Assembly (NCBI GenBank): GCA_020631555.1
Contig: JAHDGY010000012.1
Span: 1 to 54,533, forward strand
DNA length: 54,533 nt
Direction of reading: 5' to 3'
Source: Flavobacteriales bacterium
GTDB lineage: Bacteria > Bacteroidota > Bacteroidia > Flavobacteriales_D > Parvicellaceae
Below the pieces are notes generated by a model. It did not search any database, was not told the origin of the DNA, and saw nothing but the letters and a program-made list of their open reading frames with translations. Within the stretch, counting starts at the first letter, position 1. Each line of letters starts with the position of its first letter. The translations under genes and the position numbers were made by a program. Positions 44,405-53,691 of the stretch are shown here, one piece after another.

Positions 44405-45739
44405 ATGTCAGTATCAACCGCCACTCTCAGAACTAAACTTCTTAAAAAGAACATTGGCGCTAGTCTGTTCTTCAGGGGAGGCAGTATTGCAGTAAATTTT
44501 TTGCTAGTTCCCCTCACTATAGACTATTTGGACAAAGAAAGCTACGGAATCTGGCTAATCATAACTTCAGTTGTTGGTTGGTCGACATTTTTTGATTTAG
44601 GACTTGGACACGGACTGAAAAACAAATTCGCAGAATCTTTAGCCAAAGACGATCATGATTCGGCACGTACTTATGTTAGTACAACTTACGCATATCTCGC
44701 TATGATAGTTGGTGGAATGCTACTACTCTTTTTCGGCATTTTTCCATTCGTAGAATGGGCTGTAGCCTTTAACGCCTCTTCTATAGCAGACAGCACAATG
44801 GGCTTTGTAATGACCATTGCATTCGGTTTTTTTTGTTTGCGACTATTGTTTGGACTAGTAGGAACATTGCTTTCTGCAATTCAACTTCCAATGTATAACG
44901 ATGCGATCAATTTTGGCAGCAACGGACTAGCGCTACTCATAATTTATCTTCTAACTAAATTAACAACCGGTTCGCTAGTTCATCTGGCATTGATCATGTC
45001 TGGAATACCAGTGCTGCTATTTATTTGTGTTTCTCTTTTTGTTTTCAACGGAAAACTGAAAAAGTACAAGCCGAGCATGGCCTTTGTTAGCTTCCGAGAA
45101 GGAAGGAGTTTGTTAAATATGGGAATGCAGTTCTTCATTATTCAAATCGCCGGGATTGTCATCTTCAATACAGACAACTTTATTATCACCCACGCATTGG
45201 GCGGACCCGAAAAAGTTGTTCCCTACAATGTAGCATTTAAGTATTTTGGATTAATCACGCTTGGATTTTCGATCATTTGCACTCCCTTTTGGTCGGCATA
45301 TACCGACGCTTATCACCGAAAAGAATACGATTGGATAAAAAATATCACAACTAAATTATTTCGTATCCTTTTGTTTTTCTGGACCGTATGCATAGCCATG
45401 GTGATTTTATCCGAATTTGCCTACGATCTTTGGATCGATGATCGGGTACAAATTCCATTTACGCTTACCCTTGCAATGGCCGCATATGTCTGCGTTATTT
45501 CTTGGGGAAGCATTTTTGTGACGTTCGTCAACGGAGTTGGTAAAATTAGACTTCAACTCATCTTTTCGATCGCCGCAGGCTTGGCCAACATTCCGCTATC
45601 CATTTTCCTTGGAAAACACATGGGAAGCGCGGGAGTTATCCTAGCAACTACAATTTGTTTATCGTATGGTCCTTTAGTGTCATACATACAATACCGGAAA
45701 ATAATCAACCAATCTGCCAGAGGAATCTGGAATAAATAA
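44405..45739 (+). CDS. Wzx-type oligosaccharide flippase
   Basis: Polytopic membrane protein of 444 residues with about twelve helices, of the MOP/Wzx superfamily. The start segment NIGASLFFRGGSIAVNFLLVP and the first cytoplasmic loop LTIDYLDKESYGIWLI are typical of this group. It moves the lipid-linked repeat unit across the inner membrane. The ATG at 44405 (MSVSTATLRTKLLK) is used; an upstream open stretch from 44333 lies in the repeat-bearing gap. The methyltransferase gene starts 6 bases after its stop. Confidence 0.88.
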   Translation: MSVSTATLRTKLLKKNIGASLFFRGGSIAVNFLLVPLTIDYLDKESYGIWLIITSVVGWSTFFDLGLGHGLKNKFAESLAKDDHDSARTYVSTTYAYLAMIVGGMLLLFFGIFPFVEWAVAFNASSIADSTMGFVMTIAFGFFCLRLLFGLVGTLLSAIQLPMYNDAINFGSNGLALLIIYLLTKLTTGSLVHLALIMSGIPVLLFICVSLFVFNGKLKKYKPSMAFVSFREGRSLLNMGMQFFIIQIAGIVIFNTDNFIITHALGGPEKVVPYNVAFKYFGLITLGFSIICTPFWSAYTDAYHRKEYDWIKNITTKLFRILLFFWTVCIAMVILSEFAYDLWIDDRVQIPFTLTLAMAAYVCVISWGSIFVTFVNGVGKIRLQLIFSIAAGLANIPLSIFLGKHMGSAGVILATTICLSYGPLVSYIQYRKIINQSARGIWNK

Positions 45740-45745
45740 ACAAAC

Positions 45746-46648
45746 ATGAAAGTCTCTAGCCCTATCACCTACGGAAGCAACGTCGTTCTGGAGAGAACAA
45801 TTGATCCAAACTTTATTATTACAGAATACAAAAGCTCCTACAATATTGATGTGGCCGAGTATTTTAGAGGATTAACTGAAATAGGCATTTTCAAATGCAA
45901 AGACAGTGGTTTTAGATTTTATGGCCCGTCCAATATCGATGGAAACGGGAAATTTTATGAGCAATTGCAACAATTTCCATGGTACTATATGGACTGGAAA
46001 TGGGAACATCAGGTCGTTTCGGATATGTTGCGCAAAAATCAAGATATTTTGGAAATCGGTTGTGCTCAAGGGGCATTCATCAATGGAATAAAAGACAAAG
46101 GTTGTAGAGTTGTTGGACTTGAATTAAACGAAGAAGCAGCTCGTAAAGCACTGAAAAATGGTCTTCAGGTATTAACGGAAACCATTCAAGAACATTCGGA
46201 AAATAATGAGGGACGCTACGATGTAGTGTGTTCATTTCAGGTAATGGAACACATTGCCGACGTTAAGTCAGTAATTGAGGCCTCGGTCAAAGCTCTGCGA
46301 AAAGGAGGCAAACTAATGATTAGCGTTCCGAACAACAATTCTTTCATTAAAAGAAGTCCGAATAGTATTCTAAATATGCCTCCTCACCACATGAATTTGT
46401 GGGATGATGAATCGCTAACCAACATTGCCAAGGTGTACAAATTAACCCTGGACAAGCTTGTTACCGAACCATTGCAGAAATACCACTACCCTGTTGTTTG
46501 GTCCAATGCATTGTACAGAACACTGCCTTCAAAATTCCTAGCTAAAGTTCTCAATAAAATTTCCGTAAAACTTGGGTTGTATAACATCCTTGGACTTTGG
46601 AAGAACAAGATTGTTGGACACAGCATCATCGCCGTATACATTAAATAA
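45746..46648 (+). CDS. class I SAM-dependent methyltransferase
   Basis: Protein of 300 residues with a Rossmann methyltransferase core: motif I DILEIGCAQGAFINGI near residues 99-114, the acidic post-I loop GLELNEEAARKAL, and YDVVCSFQVMEHIADVKSV as motif IV. The N-terminal 90 residues (YNIDVAEYFRGLTEIGIFKC) resemble the binding region found in methyltransferases of lipopolysaccharide and capsule loci. It probably methylates a sugar of the repeat unit or a chain end; the target is not visible. The GT4 gene follows after 5 bases. Confidence 0.88.
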   Translation: MKVSSPITYGSNVVLERTIDPNFIITEYKSSYNIDVAEYFRGLTEIGIFKCKDSGFRFYGPSNIDGNGKFYEQLQQFPWYYMDWKWEHQVVSDMLRKNQDILEIGCAQGAFINGIKDKGCRVVGLELNEEAARKALKNGLQVLTETIQEHSENNEGRYDVVCSFQVMEHIADVKSVIEASVKALRKGGKLMISVPNNNSFIKRSPNSILNMPPHHMNLWDDESLTNIAKVYKLTLDKLVTEPLQKYHYPVVWSNALYRTLPSKFLAKVLNKISVKLGLYNILGLWKNKIVGHSIIAVYIK

Positions 46649-46653
46649 CCGTC

Positions 46654-47844
46654 ATGAGAATTCTTTGGATCGCTCCCGTCCCTTATGTTGGCGACGAGAA
46701 TGCCCATCCTGCTCCATGGATTGCCACATTAGGCAATGCACTGGTTCAAGCTGGACATGAACTCACTATTCTGAACTACAATTATTCGATTCCAGAATCG
46801 AAGCAAATTGTTCTCGGAAACGGGATTAAATACGTTTACTTGAAGACTCCCAAGCCTAAAGCTGACGTACTGTCATTTTACTCCAAAAGAATAAAAATCA
46901 TTAATGAATATTTGAAGGAACGAGAATTCGATTTTGATATCATCCACGTTCACGGAACGGAACATCAATACGAATCTTCTTTAAAAGGTATTAAAACACC
47001 AATCGTTCTTTCCATGCAGGGAGTAATGAAGGAATGCTACAAAGTCCTTCCAAAAAACTTTTCATACACACATTTATCGTGGATGCTGGCCAGCATGTTC
47101 GAATCTTGGAACATCAAAAAGGTTGGCAATTTTATTTGCCGGACCCATTTCGATTCCAACTTCGTAAGAAGCAACAACCCATCTGCGATTATTCATAAAA
47201 ATTGGGAAATGATTCGCCCTCAGTTTTTTCAGGACAACTTTTCGGAGAAGCCAGAAAAAATCCTTTTCATTGGTGGAACCCACCCGATAAAAGGAATTCG
47301 CGAGATGCTTATTGCATTCAATGCAATTCGGGCTAAACACAAGATTATTCTTAAACTATTAGGAGGAATCGATAGAAGCGTTTTGGCTCATATAATTACG
47401 AAGTACAATTTGAAAAACATCGACTCTTACAGTATCGAGCTAGTTGGTTTTCAAAATGTGCTCGGAGTCGTGGATGCTTTTAGGGAGTGCTTTTGTTTAG
47501 TGCACCCATCGTATATCGACAACAGTCCAAATAGCGTTTGCGAAGCACAAGTTTCTGGATTACCAGTAATTGCAAGTAACGTAGGCGGAGTTGCATCCCT
47601 GATTCAACAAGGAGAAACTGGATTGCTGGTCGATGTAAATCCAAGGTCCATTGAAGACGCCGTTAACCTTCTTATCGAAGACCCGGAAATAAGATCCAAA
47701 CTTTCGAATCACAGTAAACGAATGGCCAGATTGCGCCATCACGAACAAACCATATTAAGCAGAACTATCACCATTTACGATGAAGTGATAGAGAAAAACC
47801 ACTCCCCCCATGAATCCAATTTACGTCGCGTATCGCGTGCTTAG
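46654..47844 (+). CDS. family 4 glycosyltransferase
   Basis: GT-B fold retaining glycosyltransferase of 396 residues. The N-terminal RILWIAPVPYVGDENAH begins the acceptor domain, IIHVHGTEHQ is typical of GT4, and the donor domain has ILFIGGTHPIKGIREML and the EAQVSGLPVIASNVGGVASL motif with GETGLLVD. It acts at the cytoplasmic face, adding a sugar to the growing lipid-linked repeat. Its last 35 bases overlap the acyltransferase gene. Confidence 0.9.
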   Translation: MRILWIAPVPYVGDENAHPAPWIATLGNALVQAGHELTILNYNYSIPESKQIVLGNGIKYVYLKTPKPKADVLSFYSKRIKIINEYLKEREFDFDIIHVHGTEHQYESSLKGIKTPIVLSMQGVMKECYKVLPKNFSYTHLSWMLASMFESWNIKKVGNFICRTHFDSNFVRSNNPSAIIHKNWEMIRPQFFQDNFSEKPEKILFIGGTHPIKGIREMLIAFNAIRAKHKIILKLLGGIDRSVLAHIITKYNLKNIDSYSIELVGFQNVLGVVDAFRECFCLVHPSYIDNSPNSVCEAQVSGLPVIASNVGGVASLIQQGETGLLVDVNPRSIEDAVNLLIEDPEIRSKLSNHSKRMARLRHHEQTILSRTITIYDEVIEKNHSPHESNLRRVSRA

Positions 47845-48433
47845 AAAGATTGTATGGACCACTAGAGGAATCTACAACCAACGAAAAACAATATTTCTAC
47901 TCAATTTCAATCGGGTATCCTTTCACTCTGACTTAATTTCTAATGGATGTCCAACAATTAGCGTAGCCAAACAAGGCGCAATGAAAATTGGGTCGGACTT
48001 TCGAATGAATAACGGCCCCAATCACAACCGAATTGGTCGACAACAACCCTGCATTTTTATGGTTGAAAATGGTGGTACTTTAACCATCGGAGATAACGTG
48101 GCAATGAGCGCTACCGCAATTGTTTGCACACAATCCGTAACCATCGAAAATGGTGCTCGACTTGGCGGAAACACTGTCATTTACGATACCGATTTCCACT
48201 CGCTCGACCCAAAGAAAAGAACCGCAAAAAACGAAGATGTTTCTCTAAGAAACAGCCGCCCAGTTCATATTGAATCCAATGTATTTATTGGCGGACACAC
48301 AACAATCTTAAAAGGAACCCGGATTGGCGCAAATAGTATTGTTGGCGCCTGTTCTGTAGTTACCCGAGACATTCCTCCAAACGAAATTTGGGGAGGAAAT
48401 CCTGCTAAACTCATTAAGAAAATAGATGCGTAG
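47810..48433 (+). CDS. left-handed beta-helix (hexapeptide) acyltransferase
   Basis: Protein of 207 residues. Hexapeptide repeats run through the middle and C-terminal part: LTIGDNVAMSATAIVCTQS, TIENGARLGGNTVIYD, HIESNVFIGGHTTILKGTRI and GANSIVGACSVVTRDIP, ending with the WGGNPAKLIKK motif of the LbH/maltose acetyltransferase group. The catalytic histidine is probably that in TDFHSLD. It likely acetylates a sugar of the polysaccharide. It overlaps the GT4 gene at the 5' end and the polymerase gene at the 3' end. Confidence 0.88.
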   Translation: MNPIYVAYRVLRKIVWTTRGIYNQRKTIFLLNFNRVSFHSDLISNGCPTISVAKQGAMKIGSDFRMNNGPNHNRIGRQQPCIFMVENGGTLTIGDNVAMSATAIVCTQSVTIENGARLGGNTVIYDTDFHSLDPKKRTAKNEDVSLRNSRPVHIESNVFIGGHTTILKGTRIGANSIVGACSVVTRDIPPNEIWGGNPAKLIKKIDA

Positions 48434-49685
48434 AATCAGGACTGACAAACAGCAACATAAAATCAGTTGGTGGCTCATGTTTATCATGATTCACATGAGT
48501 TCCGGGGCCTCCGTTATCTCACTATCTGATGCTGCCTTAGCCCTCTGCACCGTAGGTACCGTAGCTTTCTTTCATTACGAACGCCTTAAGTATGACCGCG
48601 CATTTGGAGTTTTTACCGCGATTTACGTTTTCATTGCCGTATTGCAACTAATACAGTGGGGTTGGTTAAATATTACGGCTACAATGAGGATTTACCTCAA
48701 AATCATTTACGGCTATTGCACCATTAAAATAGTTGGCTTTTACTTTTTTCACTACTACGAAGACATTGTATACAAACTGGCTGCGATTAGTATTCCATTA
48801 TTCTTTGCACAACTTGCTGTCCCCGAAGTGATCCGAGACGCCAATGGCGTTCTCGGATTTATCATTCCGCAGGTGAATAAAGGTCCCGGTGCGATCTACA
48901 CTAACTCTATTGTTTACACGGTAAACCCATGGGGAATGGAACGAAACTCCGGATTTATGTGGGAACCTGGGGGCTACGCCGCCATGCTCAGTATTGCAAT
49001 GTTTATCAGCCTTATAATTAATGGCTGGAAAATCCGATGGCGTTTCGTCTGCATGCTCATTGCCATGTTAACCACAGAATCTACAACCGGTTTCCTCCTC
49101 ATTCTAGTAATTGGCGTTGGAATCGTACTGAACACGGATCGAAAATATATTGTGGCTGCGATCCCAATAATGGTCTTCCTAATTTACTTTATTCTGAGCC
49201 TTGATTTCGTGGCCAAAAAAATTGAAGAACGATTCAATGATCGTGGCCGGGTACTTGACTCGGCCGAAGACCAATCCGAAGATCGAGATGCAATTAGCGT
49301 TGGCCGATTTGGAAGTTTTGTGCTTGATGCAGAGGATTTTGCAAAAAAGCCAATTATCGGATATGGGCTCCAAGCAGACGGTCGGAAACAAAATCGTTAC
49401 ATACGGCTAGTTCGTGTTAATGGATTGTCCGATTACATGGTAAAATTTGGTACCATCGGAATGCTCTTTTTGTTCATTGGTTTAACAAAAAGTTTTGCAC
49501 GGCTTAATTATTACAAGCGGTTCAACGGAGCATTCATGATTGTACCCATTATATGCTTTATGGCCTTTTCCAACCCCGTATTAGTTAAACCGATATTCTT
49601 CGCATTTCAAGTTTATTTTTTGGCGATTACCAAACGAAAGGCCATTGCTAGTAACCTTAAACCCGTACCCGAATGGATAAAATAG
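48426..49685 (+). CDS. Wzy-like O-antigen/polysaccharide polymerase
   Basis: Polytopic protein of 419 residues with about ten helices and a large loop near residues 145-185 (VYTVNPWGMERNSGFMWEPGG), as found in Wzy polymerases and O-antigen ligases. A second charged loop is at about 260-330 (KKIEERFNDRGRVLD). No sequence motif is diagnostic; the call rests on topology, loop character and position between the flippase and glycosyltransferases. It overlaps both neighbours by a few bases, as in a tight operon. Confidence 0.78.
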   Translation: MRRIRTDKQQHKISWWLMFIMIHMSSGASVISLSDAALALCTVGTVAFFHYERLKYDRAFGVFTAIYVFIAVLQLIQWGWLNITATMRIYLKIIYGYCTIKIVGFYFFHYYEDIVYKLAAISIPLFFAQLAVPEVIRDANGVLGFIIPQVNKGPGAIYTNSIVYTVNPWGMERNSGFMWEPGGYAAMLSIAMFISLIINGWKIRWRFVCMLIAMLTTESTTGFLLILVIGVGIVLNTDRKYIVAAIPIMVFLIYFILSLDFVAKKIEERFNDRGRVLDSAEDQSEDRDAISVGRFGSFVLDAEDFAKKPIIGYGLQADGRKQNRYIRLVRVNGLSDYMVKFGTIGMLFLFIGLTKSFARLNYYKRFNGAFMIVPIICFMAFSNPVLVKPIFFAFQVYFLAITKRKAIASNLKPVPEWIK

Positions 49686-50545
49686 CGGTTGTAATACCAA
49701 CATTTAATCGCAAGAATTATCTCCGCGATGTTATCGATGATTTCAACAACCAAAAGAATGGAGATTTCGAACTACAACTGATTGTTGTAGTGGACGGATC
49801 AACAGACGGAACTGTAGAAATGATTATTCGCGATTACCCAGAAATAAAAATGATAAAAGGCAATGGAGATTGGTGGTACACCAAAAGTATGAACGAAGGT
49901 TTCAAGAAGGCGGTGGATTTAGACGTGGATTACGTACTCACCATGAACGACGATGTTCAACTTCCAATGGATTACGTCGATCAACTTCACAAAGCTCAAA
50001 AAGAAAAAGGGAATGGCTGCATCATGGGATCTATATCTTTAACTAAGTCAAGTCCATTAAAAATAACCTTTGCCGGGGTTCCAGAAATTAAATGGTGGAG
50101 GTATAAACAAGTTAATTACATCACTCCTTTTTCGGAAGTAAAGCTGGAAGATTTGAAAGGAATAAAACCTACACAAGTTTTACCAGGAAGAGGTATGCTA
50201 ATCCCTATTGAACGATTGACCGAGTTAAATTTCTTTGACGAAGCGATGGTTCAATATGGCTCCGATGATGATTTTTGCTTGAGGGCAAACAAAAAAGATA
50301 TTCCGGTATTTGTAAGCTTCGAAGCTATCGTGTACAGCTACGAGAAAATGACTGGTGCTGGAAATCCATTGCTAAAAACCTCCGTTTGGAATTTTACTCG
50401 TTCATTTTTCAACAAGTATTCCTCTCGACATCTTAACAAAACTGCCAAAATGGCCTCTCGACATGGTAACGCCCTACTCCTTCCGCTTACGATGTTGATT
50501 GTGATTATTGGTTCCTATAAATCTTATTTCAAATTCCGATCATGA
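49673..50545 (+). CDS. GT2 glycosyltransferase (rhamnosyltransferase-like)
   Basis: GT-A enzyme of 290 residues: VVIPTFNRKNYLRDVIDDF, VVVDGSTDGTVEMI, GDWWYTKSMNEGF and the metal-binding MNDDVQLP, then VQYGSDDDFCLRANK as the acceptor-side acidic motif. A hydrophobic helix lies near the C-terminus (LLLPLTMLIVIIGSY), so it may be membrane-attached. It overlaps the polymerase gene and the next GT2 gene by a few bases. Sugar specificity unknown. Confidence 0.88.
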   Translation: MDKIAVVIPTFNRKNYLRDVIDDFNNQKNGDFELQLIVVVDGSTDGTVEMIIRDYPEIKMIKGNGDWWYTKSMNEGFKKAVDLDVDYVLTMNDDVQLPMDYVDQLHKAQKEKGNGCIMGSISLTKSSPLKITFAGVPEIKWWRYKQVNYITPFSEVKLEDLKGIKPTQVLPGRGMLIPIERLTELNFFDEAMVQYGSDDDFCLRANKKDIPVFVSFEAIVYSYEKMTGAGNPLLKTSVWNFTRSFFNKYSSRHLNKTAKMASRHGNALLLPLTMLIVIIGSYKSYFKFRS

Positions 50546-51396
50546 AGTTTCTAGTAGTCACACCAGCTAAAAACGAAGGTGCATTCATTAGAATGACAAT
50601 CGAATCGGTTATTGGCCAAACACTACAGCCTAAACTATGGGTAATTGTAGACGATGGATCAACCGACAACACGGCTAGCATTGTACAAGAATACGTCGAA
50701 AAACACTGCTGGATTAAACTGATTAAAAAAACTACATCCAACGAAGTTCGAACTGGAGGTTCGAAGGTGGTTCGTGCATTTTACACGGGCTACGAAAAAT
50801 TTAAAGACGTCGATCACGACGTAATAATGAAAATGGATGCCGACCTAACCTTACCCAAAAATTACTTCCATGAGGTATCCAGGGAATACAGTCAGAATCC
50901 CAAAGTGGGTCTTTGCGGAGGTTACTGCGTGATTGAAAAAAATGGAGAATTGATAAAAGAACACTCTGCTGATTTTCATTTGCGCGGCGCCTTAAAAGCC
51001 TACAGAACAGAAACTTTTAAAGAAATTGGTGGTTTTATGGAAACCTGGAGCTGGGACGGGATCGACGGCATGATGGCAATGCACAAAGGGTGGAAAATCA
51101 AGATTCTAGATCTGCCAGTGGTTCACCATCGCCCCACCAGCGCAGCGTACGAGCCAAAACAACACGCCTTAAAATCAGGAAAAGAAGCCTACCGCACAGG
51201 TAGCGACATTGGATTGACACTGGTGCGAACTTTATTGAGAATTAAAGACAAACCAAAAATAATTGCAGCATTTTATTACTTAAGAGGATTTTTGCACGCT
51301 CTGCTTAGTTCAGAAGAAAGAATCGTGGACAAAGATTTGGCCCGGTTTATTAGAAAATTTCACTACCGTAGAATTATTAATCTTAAAACTCATTAA
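50542..51396 (+). CDS. GT2 glycosyltransferase
   Basis: GT-A enzyme of 284 residues: VVTPAKNEGAFIRMTIESV, VIVDDGSTDNTASIV, IMKMDADLTLPKNYF with the DAD metal site, and WSWDGIDGMMAMHKGWK as a catalytic-base region. The C-terminal part contains LRGFLHALLSSEER. It belongs to the same overlapping run; the first amidotransferase starts 2 bases after its stop, which suggests that this transferase may handle the sugar those enzymes modify. That link is inference. Confidence 0.88.
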   Translation: MKFLVVTPAKNEGAFIRMTIESVIGQTLQPKLWVIVDDGSTDNTASIVQEYVEKHCWIKLIKKTTSNEVRTGGSKVVRAFYTGYEKFKDVDHDVIMKMDADLTLPKNYFHEVSREYSQNPKVGLCGGYCVIEKNGELIKEHSADFHLRGALKAYRTETFKEIGGFMETWSWDGIDGMMAMHKGWKIKILDLPVVHHRPTSAAYEPKQHALKSGKEAYRTGSDIGLTLVRTLLRIKDKPKIIAAFYYLRGFLHALLSSEERIVDKDLARFIRKFHYRRIINLKTH

Positions 51397-51398
51397 AC

Positions 51399-52553
51399 AT
51401 GCAAACCTGTACTAAATGTGTAATGGACACAACAGACAGCCTTATTCGTTTCGACGATCACGGGGTTTGTCAGTACTGTACAATGCAGGAACAATTGGAA
51501 AAAGAATATCCTCTGAATGAAGAAGGTAAAACCAAGTTTGCCGTCATTCTTGAGGATATTAAACGTAAAGGTAAAGGAAAGAAGTACGATTGCATCATTG
51601 GTGTAAGCGGCGGAACCGACAGTACCTACCAACTCCATCTTGCGCACAAGTACGGTTTACGAGTTTTAGCTGTCCATTTCGACAATGGGTGGAATTCGGA
51701 CATTGCGGTTACGAACATTAAGAAAACTACTGACAAACTTGGCTTCGACCTTATTACCTATGTTGTGAATTGGGAGGAGTTTAAAGATTTACAAGTAGCT
51801 TTTCTTAAAGCCTCCACCCCAGATTCTGAGATTCCAACGGATTTGGCTATTCAGCGAACACTGTACAAAATAGCTGACGAAGAAGGAATTAAGTACATAA
51901 TGAACGGTCATTCCTTCCGTACCGAAGGGAAAGTGCCGATTATGTGGAGCTACGGTGACGGAAAGTACCTGAAGGCAGTTCACAAGAAATTCGGAAAGAC
52001 ACCTTTGAAAACGTTTCCGAACTACACGTTGGCTAGCTTAATTTACTACACTTACATTAAGAAAATTCAACAGGTACGGATTCTCTATTATCACGAATAC
52101 GACAAGCCAACGATCAAGAAAATGATCACTAAGGAATACGGCTGGGAAGACTACGGCGGACATCACTACGAGTCTATCTACACCAGGTTTTATCAGGGAT
52201 ACATCCTGCCAAAGAAGTTTGGTTTTGATAAACGAAAACGGGAGTATTCAGCTTTGATTCGGAGCGGTCAGATGAAACGTCAAGAAGCCCTAGACAAACT
52301 TAAACGCGAGCCACCAATGCCACCTGCGCAGGCAGCTCAAGATCGTGAATACGTAATCAAAAAATTAGGATTTACCGAAGAGGAATTCGACGCCATAATG
52401 AACGCATCACCGAAAACCTTTTTGGACTACCCGAACTATTACAACATCATTCGGAAGTTCAGAAGACCAATTCGGTTTCTATATCGTATGGTATCACCAA
52501 CAACTCCTTTATTGTTAACTGAAATGAATACCCATGAAAGAAGCAATGCATAA
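51399..52553 (+). CDS. N-acetyl sugar amidotransferase (WbpG/WbuX/PseA family), copy 1
   Basis: ATP-dependent amidotransferase of 384 residues that is expected to turn an N-acetyl group of a nucleotide sugar into an acetamidino group. It uses ammonia supplied by HisH/HisF-type partners. A zinc-type cysteine set is at the N-terminus (C4, C7, C24, C27), followed by the PP-loop SGGTDS (70-75) for adenylation. Other conserved blocks are AVHFDNGWNSDIAVTNI, IMNGHSFRTEG and YGGHHYESIYTRF. The second copy overlaps it by 20 bases and shares about half its residues by eye. The HisH gene follows that copy. Confidence 0.9.
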   Translation: MQTCTKCVMDTTDSLIRFDDHGVCQYCTMQEQLEKEYPLNEEGKTKFAVILEDIKRKGKGKKYDCIIGVSGGTDSTYQLHLAHKYGLRVLAVHFDNGWNSDIAVTNIKKTTDKLGFDLITYVVNWEEFKDLQVAFLKASTPDSEIPTDLAIQRTLYKIADEEGIKYIMNGHSFRTEGKVPIMWSYGDGKYLKAVHKKFGKTPLKTFPNYTLASLIYYTYIKKIQQVRILYYHEYDKPTIKKMITKEYGWEDYGGHHYESIYTRFYQGYILPKKFGFDKRKREYSALIRSGQMKRQEALDKLKREPPMPPAQAAQDREYVIKKLGFTEEEFDAIMNASPKTFLDYPNYYNIIRKFRRPIRFLYRMVSPTTPLLLTEMNTHERSNA

Positions 52554-53691
52554 AACCTGTAATCGGTGTGTAATGGATACCACCGCGCATGATATCTGGT
52601 TCGATGAAGATGGCGAATGCAAATTCTGCAAAATTCATGACGAATTGGAAAAGACACATCCTTTGGGAAACCAAGGCGATCGTCGAATGAAAGCGGTTGT
52701 GGAGAAAATAAAAGCAGCCGGCAAAAGCAAGGAATACGATTGCATTGTTGGGGTTAGTGGTGGACGGGATAGTACATACACCCTTCTCAAAGCTGTAGAA
52801 CTTGGTCTTCGACCTCTTGCAGTCCATTTCGATAACGGCTGGAACACAGATATTTCTGTAACTAACATCAAGAATATTATTTCCAAATTCAACATAACGC
52901 TGCACACAGTTGTGGCAGACTGGGAAGAATTTAAAGATTTGCAATTGTCTTTCCTTAAAGCCTCTGTACCAGATGCTGATATTCCTACTGACTTTGCTAT
53001 TTACTCAGTGTTATACGACACCGCTGCAAAGGAAGGCGTAAAGTATATTCTGAATGGCCATTCTTTCCGAACAGAAGGAACCTCTCCAATAAGTTGGAGT
53101 TATATGGATCCATTGTACCTGAAGGCTGTACACCGGAGATTTGGAAGCAAAAAAATTACCAGCTTTCCGATTATGTCTATGATGAAACTGCTAAAATATA
53201 TGTTCATCAAACGTGTGAAAGAAGTTAGGTTAATGGAATTTATGGACTATCAAAAGTCTAAGGTAGACGGTGTACTGAAAGAGAAAGTAAATTGGCAATA
53301 TTATGGTGGGCACCATCATGAAAATAGCTTTACCAAATTTTTTCAAAGCTATTATCTGCCACAAAAGTTCAATATAGATAAGCGAAAAACAGAACTTTCT
53401 GCCCTTATTAGATCCGGGCAAATTACTAGAGAGAAAGCGCTAGAAGAGCTTAATGCTTCCGGCTATAAATTTGAACAAGAAGCTATTGACTATGCCATAA
53501 ATAAACTCGGACTTACGAAAGAAGAGTTTCAGGAAATTATGGACAATGAAAACAAATCACATCGAAATTATCGAACTCTGTTGCCTGTTATGCGATTGAG
53601 CAAATTGCCGATCAAAATAGCTGCTCGATTTAAACTAGTTCCATCTATTTTGTACTTGAAGTACGCCAAAAGCGAAAGCCATGCAATCTAA
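52534..53691 (+). CDS. N-acetyl sugar amidotransferase (WbpG/WbuX/PseA family), copy 2
   Basis: Second amidotransferase, 385 residues, with the same architecture: N-terminal CNRC and CKFC pairs, PP-loop SGGRDS (Arg where copy 1 has Thr), VHFDNGWNTDISVTNI, ILNGHSFRTEG and YGGHHHENSFTKFF. The two are clearly paralogous but divergent enough (about half identical by eye) to suggest different substrates or positions rather than a fresh duplication. ATG 52534 overlaps copy 1 by 20 bases; ATG 52546 (MHKTCNRC) is possible. It overlaps the HisH gene by 11 bases. Confidence 0.9.
   Translation: MKEAMHKTCNRCVMDTTAHDIWFDEDGECKFCKIHDELEKTHPLGNQGDRRMKAVVEKIKAAGKSKEYDCIVGVSGGRDSTYTLLKAVELGLRPLAVHFDNGWNTDISVTNIKNIISKFNITLHTVVADWEEFKDLQLSFLKASVPDADIPTDFAIYSVLYDTAAKEGVKYILNGHSFRTEGTSPISWSYMDPLYLKAVHRRFGSKKITSFPIMSMMKLLKYMFIKRVKEVRLMEFMDYQKSKVDGVLKEKVNWQYYGGHHHENSFTKFFQSYYLPQKFNIDKRKTELSALIRSGQITREKALEELNASGYKFEQEAIDYAINKLGLTKEEFQEIMDNENKSHRNYRTLLPVMRLSKLPIKIAARFKLVPSILYLKYAKSESHAI

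Noticed and set aside
52459-52944. 161-codon minus-strand frame opposite the second amidotransferase
   Set aside because: It lies fully inside well-conserved coding sequence on the other strand and has no recognisable domain.
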